A stretch of DNA of 37,162 nucleotides, taken from Intoshia linei. Taxonomy: Eukaryota > Orthonectida > Rhopaluridae. A model generated the notes under the pieces. It had not been told where the DNA came from, did not search any database, and worked only from the letters and a program-made list of their open reading frames with translations. Below are positions 1 through 9,068 of the stretch, one piece after another; positions within the stretch are counted from its first letter, which is position 1, and each line of letters begins with the position of its first letter. The stretch is taken from NCBI GenBank assembly GCA_001642005.1, contig LWCA01000241.1, positions 1 to 37,162 of the forward strand, given 5' to 3'. The position numbers were made by a program, and so were the translations under genes.

Positions 1-446
1 AATGATTAAGTCTTGTTGCAATTTATAATCATTACAGCCCCATATCAACTGCTGATTGATTCTGTCCTTGCCCTCGAATGGACATTTGTACGCCTGATTT
101 GTTAATCTGTTAAAGAAGCTTTCATAGGGCTCAGTCGCCTCTCGTTTCATTGATTGAAACTTTATAGCTTCAAACATTTGGTTGGATGTCTGCCACCTGG
201 AAATTTCCAATTTTATGGAAGCAACAGACCTTTCAGTTTTCACGTTTGAGTCAAGACGCTGTCTTGCTATTCTTCCTATGAAGGATTTCATCAACAAAGC
301 CTTTTGCTTCGCCTATAATTCATTTTTGGCATCAATAAGTGAGATATATTCATCAAATTCAGAAATCCAAGTTTTCACATCAACATTGAATTCTTCTACG
401 TCGTTTAACAAAGCTTTCGGTTTCAAAATAATATCAGATAGCTGCA
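1..446 (-). pseudogene. Retrotransposon Gag-like fragment, degenerate, continues beyond left edge
   Basis: Reading the minus strand from an ATG at 446 gives a Gag-like reading frame that runs to the window edge. It has a Trp-rich N-terminal helical part (KTWISEFDEYISL) and later the pattern PYESFFNRLTNQAYKCPF followed by DRINQQLIWGC and LQQDLI. From memory this resembles the capsid-like Gag of Ty3/Gypsy-type and related LTR elements. An in-frame stop lies at 313-315, so this copy is broken. No protease or reverse transcriptase is visible because downstream sequence would lie left of position 1. The plus strand also has an open frame over 182-469, which I treat as a shadow. An exon of a domesticated Gag gene is a less likely alternative. 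Confidence 0.55.
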
Positions 447-722
447 TTGAAATAAATTTGATAAGTTGAATTTGTAGTATAATTAGTAAGATTTAAATAA
501 ATAATATAGAAAGAGCTTTTAATAGAACAAATAAATTCAATTTAGGTTGATAATATAGATAAATAACAATCAATCTCATCTTCAATCTTCATAGTGATAT
601 TATATATCACTACATGAACATTGTTTTTCAGTGCAAAATTACCAAATTAGAATGCAGTATTAGAGTATCATGAAAAATAAAAAAATAATCAGTTGTCAAA
701 GTAATTACAAAATAAACTAAAA
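447..722. other. Non-coding spacer upstream of METTL1
   Basis: This A+T-rich stretch lies between the Gag-like remnant and the METTL1 start. It contains short palindromic A+T blocks, for example around 598-615 (gatattatatatcac), but no coding sequence I can support. It presumably holds the METTL1 promoter; no TATA or initiator element could be picked out against the A+T background. Confidence 0.5.
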
Positions 723-2090
723 ATGGAATTGAATGAAAAAGTAATTAGAGATAAGTCTAATAAATTAAAAAAACCAAAAAGAAAATTATTCAGACAACAT
801 GCCCACGATAATCCATTATTGAAAAATTTTAATCATTACAAGTAAATAATATATTCATCACCTATATGTTTATTAATATGTGATTATATCTAAAATATAG
901 ACCAAAGTTGAACGAGTCAGTGGAACTTGATCTTTTTTTTAATAAACCTTTAATTGACGATAAAATTACGGTAGTTTAATTGATTTTTCAAATTTTAATT
1001 ATACTTTAAGGTAATTGATGTGGGTTGTGGATATGGAGCATTTCTAGGTACATAACAGTATGCTGTTCATTTCAGTGGTTCTTAAGAATTTTAACCAGGT
1101 CCGTGTAAAATGTGTGTTTTTTGTGTATCAACTTTAATTTTAATTTTCTTTACTATAATTAGTCACGATCAGCATTTCTTTACTTTCTTACTAAACGTAT
1201 ACAAACCCTGAACACCTAAAAACTAATAATTTGTTAATCCAATTAATGTGCATTACAAGTTAAATATAATTTTTTGTCATAATGATCCCTCATTCTGAAA
1301 ATTTTTATTGACACCAAGTGTGCATATTGACCACTTTTGGACCCCTTTGTTGAGGCAGTGTGTTTATTGATAACTATGTTGATGCAGTTTTTATAAAGGA
1401 CCGTAACTATTAAAAATGTTGGGAATCACATGTCAATCTTTAACAAAATTTTCTTAACTGCTAAATATAAATATATTAGTAAAACTGTCGCAACTTTTCC
1501 CCAAAAAATTATGGTAAATATTTATAAAATTTATGAACATTTAAATAGTCTTGGATTAGAAATTAGGTCTAAAGTTTATCAATACACAAAACTTCTCGTA
1601 GAATCACATAAATCAAACGATATGTGCCACAATATTGGCGTTTGTAGGACAAATGTCATGCTTCATATTAGCAACATGTTTCAAAAAAATCAGGTAAAAT
1701 ACTTTATATTTTGCAATTTTATTAGTTAGAACACATTTTTATTCTGTACCCGGACCCACATTTTAAAGCTTGTAAACGACGTATGCGAATTATAAGCGAT
1801 TGTATGGTTGCAGAGTACGCCTACTTGTTGAAAAAAGGAGTACGAACGTATTTTTCGGTTAAAATATTTATACCTAGGGATTGATATACAACGTAACAGA
1901 TGTTGAAGAATATCACGAATATGCGAAAACCGTATTTTCAAGAAACAAATTGTTTGATAGAATGGATCAAGAAATGAAGGAATATAAAGAAATTTTCCAC
2001 ATTATAAAATATGCAACAGACGAAAGCCAAAAATTAAATAAACGCTCAACTAAACCGACTCGTTTTGGCCTCATTTATAGAAGAATATAA
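723..2090 (+). CDS. METTL1: tRNA (guanine-N7-)-methyltransferase METTL1 (seven exons, 243 aa)
   Basis: Catalytic subunit that makes N7-methylguanosine at G46 of tRNA variable loops, using SAM, normally together with the WD-repeat partner WDR4. Exons: 723-841, 901-970, 1011-1047, 1480-1513, 1549-1693, 1726-1839, 1878-2090; all junctions are GT-AG and phases agree (732 nt). Family motifs: RQHAHDNP near residues 24-31; SAM loop DVGCGYGAF (66-74); LFPKKLCLGLEIRSK (81-95); YPDPHFK (143-149) with the family Asp; EYAYLLKKGGLIYNVTDV (about 165-182). Human METTL1 is about 276 aa, so this is a slightly short full-length form. Five introns are 32-59 nt; the third (1048-1479) is 432 nt and carries a MITE. 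AATAAA lies at 2120-2125, 30 nt after the stop. Identification is firm; the start codon is inferred from family length. Confidence 0.93.
1073..1430. mobile_element. hAT-type MITE inside METTL1 intron 3
   Basis: The segment opens with cagtggttcttaag and closes with ttgggaatcac, whose reverse complement resembles the opening; matching internal blocks (aggtcc near the left end, ggacc near the right) continue the inverted repeat. Such CAGTGGTTC-type ends are typical of hAT miniature elements. A clean 8-bp target duplication is not visible, so exact ends are approximate. It accounts for most of the 432-nt intron, while sister introns are about 40 nt. Confidence 0.55.
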
Positions 2091-2116
2091 ATTAATACAC
2101 ATTGTAAATTATAAAC

Positions 2117-2125
2117 TTTAATAAA
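2117..2125. promoter_or_regulatory. Overlapping bidirectional poly(A) signal (METTL1 / tetraspanin)
   Basis: The nine bases tttaataaa read AATAAA on the plus strand (2120-2125, 30 nt past the METTL1 stop) and ATTAAA on the minus strand (2117-2122, about 16 nt past the tetraspanin stop). With only 47 bp between the two stops, both genes appear to share this block for 3' end formation. This is inferred from sequence only. Confidence 0.5.
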
Positions 2126-2137
2126 TTATACGATAGG

Positions 2138-3076
2138 TTATTTATAAATCGGCCTTAAGGAACAGATAAGTGTAATTGCAATAAGTAATCCAAACACCTA
2201 AACATTTTTAAAATACACATAAAGTAAAAATTACTTGAAAGCCCGCTACTCCAAAGCCAATGTAAATAAATATATATCCATATTTGTTGACAAATTCATT
2301 TATTTTATCGTCACAGCCCTAAAATATAAATTTATAAAAATTAAAGTGAAGGTTTTACGCTATGGTTAACGAAGGTAGGAATGCGATTTGAACATTGATC
2401 CCAATCTAATATATTTTCCTTTTCAATTTTACATCTTGAATCGTCCTTCAGTACACAACAAGACGGCACAATTTTCTAAAAAAAATTAAATTGTAATTAA
2501 GAAATTATACAACATCTACATCGTCTGGTCCATCAATTCCGCAGCATTTTAACTAATAAAAAGTTATGTAAAATTATAAAAATAAATTCAACCTCTGATT
2601 GAATAATATCTCTAAATTCCAATGAAGTGGGTTCATTAAAAGGTTTAGTGAGCATTTTTATTGCCTAAATTGTTATTAATTGGCAATTTCAGTAAACGTA
2701 CATCTTCTTTGAATAAAATTGCCATAACTCCTACGGCTAATTCGGATAATAGTATGAGCACAATTATGATTATATATATGGCTATAAAGACTTGATTTTT
2801 TTTAAGTGCTCCGAAATATCCAATAAATCCTATAATTATGGAAAAAGCAGATATTCCGATAAGCAGGTAGGATATTATAGACATTGAAGCCATTCCAATC
2901 AAATCTGTTTCGCATAATTTAAATGATAGATACGGGTCTACCATTATCCAAATGGATAATCCCAGCATGCATATTCCGGCTAACTAGTACAATTAAACAT
3001 TATTATTTATAATTACCCAAAATAGAAAGTTGAAAAATATTAAAGAAAATCTAGCAAATTGGACAAAAAAACCCAT
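2138..3076 (-). CDS. Tetraspanin (seven exons, 231 aa)
   Basis: Four-pass membrane scaffold that organises partners in tetraspanin-enriched microdomains. Minus-strand exons: 3017-3076, 2702-2983, 2593-2664, 2520-2552, 2371-2475, 2235-2318, 2138-2197; each exon has a length divisible by three (696 nt total), and all introns are GT-AG of 33-52 nt. Transmembrane segments lie at about 12-33, 55-78, 84-110 and 199-225. The large extracellular loop carries the diagnostic CCG (141-143), a second CC pair (155-156) and further Cys at 164, 177 and 186, enough for three or four disulphides. The N-terminus reads MGFFVQFARFSLIFFNFLFW, followed after the intron by LAG. It is convergent with METTL1. I cannot assign it to a named vertebrate paralogue. 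Confidence 0.93.
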
Positions 3077-3610
3077 AATAACGATTAGTTGCGCAATGAA
3101 ATGTACTCGTGCTAAGTGAGCATAGTAATTAATGAAACTTGCAGATCAATAACACCAATGCATATTAAATTTCTATTTCTGCTGCGCATACCAGCTCGCT
3201 ACAAATATTTAATTAATTTCACCATTTACACGCATACTGTTGACTCCGGCGGTTAGATTAACTACGTACTTGGTTTGACCTATTTATTTAGTTACAAATT
3301 ATTGATTATTCTAGAGCAATCTTGTTTGTCACTTTACATATTTATATTTCTAAACCAGTTAGTTATAACTAAACCACTACAATACCATAATTATGATTAT
3401 AATTATCACATTATTTTCTTATTTTTAGACTTCCTGTCTCGGCACAGGACAATGGAGAGAGTGACAAGGGCCAAATTGCCCGGGTCTACAATTATGAGAG
3501 ATCTAATATTCTAATTTAGGTAACTAGTAATGTTAGAAAATTTCTTAAGATAAAATTCTGATGACCAATATAATTTCCAACTATTATTTTTAATTTTGAG
3601 AATATTCTTA
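3077..3610. other. Non-coding region upstream of the tetraspanin gene
   Basis: Presumably contains the tetraspanin promoter. A plus-strand open frame of 79 codons at 3275-3514 has no recognisable domain and lies in repeat-flanked A+T-rich DNA; I do not call it a gene. Nothing else is supported here. Confidence 0.4.
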
Positions 3611-4172
3611 ATCTCAATTATTTTTACTAAAATCCAACCATTTTTACTTAAATCCAATCATTTTTACTAAAACTCCACTTTTACCAATTTTTAAGGAAAA
3701 ATCCAAATTTCACCAACCCTTATGGTAAAACCCATTTTTACCAATCTTTAATGAAAAAATCCAGTTTTATATACACTTAAGGGAATAATCCACTTTTACC
3801 AATCTTTAATGGAAAAATCCAGTTTTACTAATCCTTAAGGGAAAACTCCATGTTTACAAACCCCTAAGGAAAAACCCCATTTTTCCCAACCCTTATGGGA
3901 ATACCCACTTTTACCAACCTTTAATGGAAAAATTGAGTTTTACCTACTCTTAAGGGAATAATTCACTTTTACCAACCTTAATAAAAAAATCTGATGCTTC
4001 CGGGATAACTTGTTTATCAGTAATCTTTCTATTTGAGAACTTCATTTTGTTTTGTTGGTGATATTGAGTTTTTATGGGATACTCCGAAATTCTGTAAAAG
4101 TGGATTTTTCCCTTAACGGTTGGTAAAACTAAAATTTTCCTTTCAGGGTTGGTAAAACTGGAATTTTTCTCG
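3611..4172. repeat. 29-bp minisatellite (about 12 units) with inverted units at its right end
   Basis: From about 3611 to 3995 the DNA is a tandem array with a 29-bp unit of the form ttttaccaa(t/c)ctttaatgg followed by aaaaatcca(g/c). Units often alternate between -ccag and -ccac endings, giving a 58-bp higher-order dimer. After an unrelated spacer of about 90 bp, two or three units appear in the opposite orientation at about 4093-4172 (for example ggttggtaaaactggaattt). Related units occupy the interior of the MITEs at 17562-18326 and 24570-25307, so this is probably an expanded or degraded member of that family. No terminal repeats were found here. Confidence 0.8.
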
Positions 4173-4907
4173 ATTATAAGAAGTTTTATTATATTCGAGA
4201 GTAGAAGGAAAAATGCTTATAATCAAAAACAACAGACTTTTAAGCATACCTTGAAAAATATAAAGAATACACTAAAAGTTTTCTTTTATATTTTAAGAAC
4301 TCGTTAAATTTGTATTAACTTACATCTTGGGTATTCTCAAAATCTATTTGTTTGAGATAAAACTTATAAATTAAATAAATAACAATGTAGTATTATTTTT
4401 TGTTTAATTATTATTTCTGTTGATTCTTAATAAAGAAATTAATAATACTAAATAAAGATTTTTAAATACTTAACAATGTAAATACATCATTGATAATGAG
4501 TACATTGAAAATATTAAAAACACGTCCGAATCACCTTATCTTAATCAATTTTTTGTTGCTTTTAAAAAATTTGAAATTCAGATTACTTTCAACGAATTGC
4601 ATACACAACATATTGTATATGGTGAAAACAAAATTTTTAAATTAGACATTCTATTGTATGAAGAACATTATTTTTTAAAACTAAATTGATATGTTGTCTA
4701 TTTTTTGTTTAAAGTTCTTTATTTCGGATACAAGCAGAAACTGCTTATTAACTTTATTTATTAACTTTACTTATTAACTGCAAATTTTATTTAGTATAAT
4801 CGAAAAAAGACAGTAAGCCTCTTTGATTGTGAATATTTTCATTTCTGAGATAGGTAGAGTCGTAGAGAGGAAGGCTAGGGCATGCAAGGAGTCCTAATAT
4901 TCTAAAT
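4173..4907. other. A+T-rich spacer, nothing recognised
   Basis: I see no open frame of useful length, no paired terminal repeats and no tandem array. The direct triplet of ttattaact-like blocks near 4745-4780 is a short local duplication only. Confidence 0.4.
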
Positions 4908-5123
4908 AAGTCATTCTCAACGTGGTCCACAGTAAAATTGATAAATAAAAAACAGACTCAAGGATCACACTCATTTGTAATATGTTCATTTTTATAAATT
5001 ATAATTATTTATTAATAATAAACTACATTTCTAACCGTTTTCGTATTTCATTAAGTCTATATGTAATTTAATTAATAATATTTTGTTAAAGTGCGCCGGT
5101 TGAAAAAAGGTTGAGAAACATTG
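4908..5123. mobile_element. Short hAT-type MITE (about 216 bp)
   Basis: The left end aagtcattctcaacgtgg and the right end ggttgagaaacattg are inverted versions of a CAGTGTTTCTCAAC-type hAT terminus. Flanking octamers ttctaaat (left) and atctattt (right) match at five of eight positions, so the target duplication is only suggestive. The element is A+T-rich inside with no coding capacity. Confidence 0.5.
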
Positions 5124-5138
5124 ATCTATTTGCTATAA

Positions 5139-6466
5139 CAGGGATGGGCAACTTTCTGTGATAGCGGGCCGGACAAATAAATTTTAAGAATTTTTGGTTT
5201 GAATATATTTATTTTAAATTTTTATTATACAAAATAAAATTTACAGTTTTTATGACAAATGTCATTATATCGTTAAGTTTCATCGATTTTCCACTTAATT
5301 CTTCTTGATAAATTATACAATGAAAGTTTTTTAGAGAAATTGAAATGTTTTCATTTTCTAAATGTTCTTGCATTAAATTTACAATTCATTTTTTTGAGCC
5401 TATCATAGATGGAGCACCGTCCGTAGTAAGCCCAACAAATTAACATTTGTTAAGATTTGCTTTTGAGATCATTTTCATTATTGCATCAAAGATGTCTCTT
5501 CCAGTGCAATTCCCTTTCAATTAAATTCTAACAACAATAAACTAAAACTAAAAACAAAAAAATTCTTCAAGAATTTCAAATTTGTAATTTACGCCTCTGA
5601 CAAAAACTCCAACTTGGGCACTTTAATAAACTCTCCATCAGATACCGATTTCATGCGTTGAGCAATCAATTTTGAAATAACATAACTCATTAGTATTATT
5701 TTTATCTATGTACCCATCCTATTCGTGAATAGGGTTACCAACATTAAGTTATTCTCAACCCGAATTTTTGAGCGAAGCGTGTTATTTTTTTTGTTATTTA
5801 AATAATTTTTTAGGCCCTCTTTTACTTTGGGGTCTCTTTTTGAAAAAATAATCAAAATTTACACATCTTATACATCAAATACAGTTGCTTATTTATCCAA
5901 TAATCCAATAATAAAATATGTCTGATCTGATAATTTTAATTGAAATAATTAGATTACCCTGAAAAATATCACTTAACCCTGAACCCTGAGTTGAATTTGA
6001 AAAGCCGAAGTCTCAAAAGAAAAATAATGCAGTTGGCAAATCTATTCGTGAATAAAATAGCATGTTTTTTTTAATTTATTAAATTTGTCTAATCTCAAAT
6101 TTCCATGAATTTTTTGAAATGTCGATTTATGTTTGCTTTCATAATGAAACTTGATGTTATTCACTTTATTAACAGCACATTTTCTTGGCAGATTACACCA
6201 ACAGGTTTGTTGTAGTGCTCCATAAAATAATATTCTAATTCCCATAATTTTTGGAAAATTCTGCATTTAGAGTCCACTTTTCTTTTTTTGATTGTTTTGC
6301 TTATTTAAGACGACAAAATATATTACTATGTAAATTTTTAATCTCTTAATGTTAATTTTAATTATAATGTACAACTTAGAATTTTAAATTAAAAAATAAT
6401 TTTTATAATAAAAATTATTTCGGGCCGGATCTAAACACCTCGCGGGCCGTATGTTGCTCATCCCTT
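5139..6466 (-). mobile_element. Decayed hAT transposon, GTF2IRD2/ZBED5-like transposase
   Basis: Terminal inverted repeats cagggatgggcaac (5139) and gttgctcatccctt (to 6466) bound a 1.33-kb element, with internal continuations gcgggccgga and cgggccggat. Flanking octamers are tgctataa and cgctagaa (6 of 8 match). On the minus strand, near 6090-6200, a BED-type finger region with AVNKVNNIKFHYESKHK is seen, out of frame with its first Cys pair. Near 5290-5450 the signature GLTTDGAPSMIGSKK is followed after a stop by a HCIIYQEELSGK block. These blocks are typical of hAT transposases in the GTF2IRD2/ZBED5 group. Stops, frameshifts and loss of the C-terminal dimerisation domain make it non-functional. 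Confidence 0.85.
5276..6266 (-). pseudogene. hAT transposase pseudogene (BED finger and catalytic-core fragments)
   Basis: Coding remnant inside the 5139-6466 element. The finger region spans about 6042-6266; a short collinear fragment containing MKSVSDGEFIKVPKLEF lies near 5590-5680, and the TTDGAPSMIG core near 5390-5450. A frameshift splits the zinc-finger Cys pair and a TGA follows the core motif. The order on the minus strand is that of an intact GTF2IRD2-like transposase, but much of the middle and the C-terminus is missing. Confidence 0.75.
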
Positions 6467-6474
6467 CGCTAGAA

Positions 6475-7690
6475 CGTTATACTCTTAATAATTTATTTAC
6501 GTTTTAAGTGTATTATTTTGTTATCGGAGTTTAACAGCAGTTTAAGTTAAATTATCGGACAGTTGTTGTTGATAATAAAAAAAGAATTTGCCGAAAATGT
6601 CGATTTTGATGCAGTTGTTGAAAAAGTTAGTAAAATGAAAACTAGAAAAAAATATAAATTGTTGTAAATATAAAAATTCAAATTTAAATACATTATATGC
6701 AGAGTTTAGCCCCTAATAATTATTTCGGCCCCTGTCTGAAAATCCTAGATCCGATACTGATTGAGATGTATGATTGTAGAAGACAATAATCAGACTTACT
6801 AAATAATATTTATTTAGTTTAAGAGTATATTAATTGATTTATTTGAATTACTAAATCAATAAGTAGTTAATCATATTGTGAAAACTTTTTATTGAATTTC
6901 ATATTTTGATAGTATAAATCATGTACTATCATGTCTGTTTTGTACTGCGATCAAATAAATGCTACAATATTTATATCCACAAATGCTGCTATAATAGATC
7001 TGCTGAAGGTGATCAATATCATTATAATATATTATTTTTTTACTAATATTCAATTTATAATAAATAATTATAATTATTGATAATAGTTATACAACATGAA
7101 ATTATACATTCACAGTCGTATTCAAGACATGACCTCAGGGTATCGAGTAAATTTTAGAAATTTTATAAAAATTGGCTCCTTATTTTTCTAAATTAAGCAT
7201 TGAAAACAATATTTTTAAATATCCATGAATCATAATAACTATTTTCTTTTCGTTTAAAGTGCATGTTAAAGGCACGCAGAAAGGGTAACTAGAGGAAAAG
7301 CCGAACTTATCTAGCTTGAATCCACCCAAAATGAAAAAACCGAAGTAATTAATGAATGATCTTTCGCCCATATCTCTTTATTGGAGATGTGTAGAAGTTT
7401 GTGCAAAATTTTTTCAAAATTGTAGGATGAATATTTACATTTTTAATAATACATAAATGTCAATCCAAAAATTTGAAAAATATTGGTTGATATATAATAT
7501 ATATTAAAAGTTATTTTTGACTGGAAATTCGTAGATTTCTGTGGTTAAAATTTTGTATATATCAGGTGGAATAAGCTGTATCTGAATAAATTTTTTTTAA
7601 TTTGTAAGAACGTTAATTATTTCAAATGTTTTGTTTCAAATAACAATGTTAATAAAATAAAATGTAGTTTCAAAATAAAAAAATGAATAC
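6475..7690. other. A+T-rich spacer without supported genes
   Basis: No conserved coding region was found. A minus-strand open frame of 63 codons at 7180-7371 has no recognisable motif and weak composition support. The stretch is dominated by homopolymer runs and TA-rich tracts. Confidence 0.4.
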
Positions 7691-8125
7691 TAAAGTGTTT
7701 TTTGGTCGTGAAGGCGTCACTTTGTCAGATGGAAATTTTTGTGTGTGTGTAAACTAGATATAACTGTATCATCTGTACTTTTTTCAAATTCTAGGGCTGA
7801 TTTCATTTTTTAAAAAAAGGGTAATCAGGGATTTTGATCGTGAAAATGCAATTTTTGAGGTTGCCTTTTATGACAATGCTTATGATTTTAAAAATTATCA
7901 TAGAATTTAAGTTTTTTAAAAATTTAGGACATGTTTCATTTTTAAAACAAAGGGTAATATGTGGTTTTAACCATGAACGTATGCGTTTCTGCGGTTAAGA
8001 TTGACGACAATGTTAATGATTTTACAACCCGTCACAGAATTTATGTTTTATTATATTTTTTGGGCTGATTGTATTTTTAAACAAAAGGAAAAATTGGGTT
8101 TTTGACCACAAAGAACTTAAATTCG
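7690..8125. repeat. Tandem repeat with unit of about 134 bp (three or more copies)
   Basis: Unit starts are visible at 7793 (agggctgattt), 7926 (aggacatgttt) and 8061 (gggctgatt), giving periods of 133 and 135 bp. Each unit repeats the order: cattttt plus an A-run, gggtaat, then (g)gttttgacc-gtgaa. A partial unit precedes the first (ttttggtcgtgaaggcg near 7700). Copies are perhaps 70-75% alike by eye. Related blocks occur at about 17310-17335 and, inverted, at about 31000-31165. Confidence 0.7.
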
Positions 8126-9064
8126 GAAACTGAAAAATAAAATAAAAAACACGCTCCAGGAAAAAAAATATTAGACATTGGGTTTTTTAGATACTACAAA
8201 TGTCAATTCTTTAAATAAACTGTAACAGACACACACAAACATTTAATTTTATACATGTAAAGAATCATTCAAAAATATGATTTTTTGAAATCTTTAAATT
8301 TTGAAAAATGTTTAGTCGAGACACGAAGAAGGTTCTGGGTTTAACATGGAATTTTACAGAAAGCAGAATATTTTAAATTTTGACTTTTTGATGTTTTTAG
8401 GGGCGTATTTTTCATTTTCGAGTGATCTGGAGCTTGGTAGATGGCTGATTTAGTTGAGTAATTAAATTAAAAATTAGAAGTGTCATCTTGTTACACTTTT
8501 AATTTTATTCATTACCATATTGTAAAAAAATGAACAATAATTTAGTATAATTGTAGGTTAAATTCCGATACACTAAAAATAAATGGAACATAACATTATT
8601 TATTGTAATTAGCCACTGTAACCCATAAACAAAATGGCGCTATATGAGATTTGACGAATTAATTTGTACAGATATGTGTTTATTTTTTGTTTAATTTGCA
8701 TGATCTCATTTTGTTAATGTGGAGATTTTAATTATTAAAATACATCAAATTGGTAATACATTTAATACTTGTATATTTTATTATTTTCCATTTTTTAATT
8801 ATAATTCAATTACAATTTTATTCAATTTTCTTGGTAAATGAGTGCAAGTTTTTATATTTTTACATTGTTAATAAATTTCAATTTAACATTGATTTTTTTA
8901 TCTATTTTCCATCATTAGTGCATTTTGATGTATCAATGGTAGAATAGAATGATACTAAAAAAACATAATTTTGTAATTTTATTTGTAACATTCTATAAAT
9001 TGGAGGTTTAGTAATTTCAAGATTTACTAATCTCATAATTCTTAAGTTTAATTGATTTATTTTA
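8126..9064. other. Non-coding region upstream of CEP135
   Basis: Contains a tract acagacacacacaaacattt near 8226, a motif also seen in diverged form near 17446 and 20914, suggesting a dispersed repeat. The short plus-strand frame at 8750-8947 is extremely rich in Phe, Ile and Leu and is most likely chance in A+T-rich DNA. The CEP135 promoter should lie here. Confidence 0.4.
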
Positions 9065-9065
9065 G
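9052..9065 (+). other. Splice-acceptor-like site directly before the CEP135 ATG
   Basis: The sequence attgatttatttta followed by g ends in AG at 9064-9065, and only three bases (aaa) separate it from the ATG at 9069. This could be the 3' end of a 5'-UTR intron or a spliced-leader trans-splicing acceptor; nothing in the window distinguishes them. Confidence 0.4.
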
Positions 9066-9068
9066 AAA

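Noticed and set aside
182-469. Plus-strand 95-codon frame at the left edge
   Set aside because: The minus strand here gives a much better Gag-like protein with family-type motifs, so the plus frame is a shadow.
1076-1098. A 23-nt METTL1 microexon reading VVLKNFNQ after the SAM loop
   Set aside because: It has plausible splice sites but lies inside a MITE terminus, and the next exon then loses frame. Joining 1047 to 1480 gives FLVKLSQLFP, which aligns with the family.
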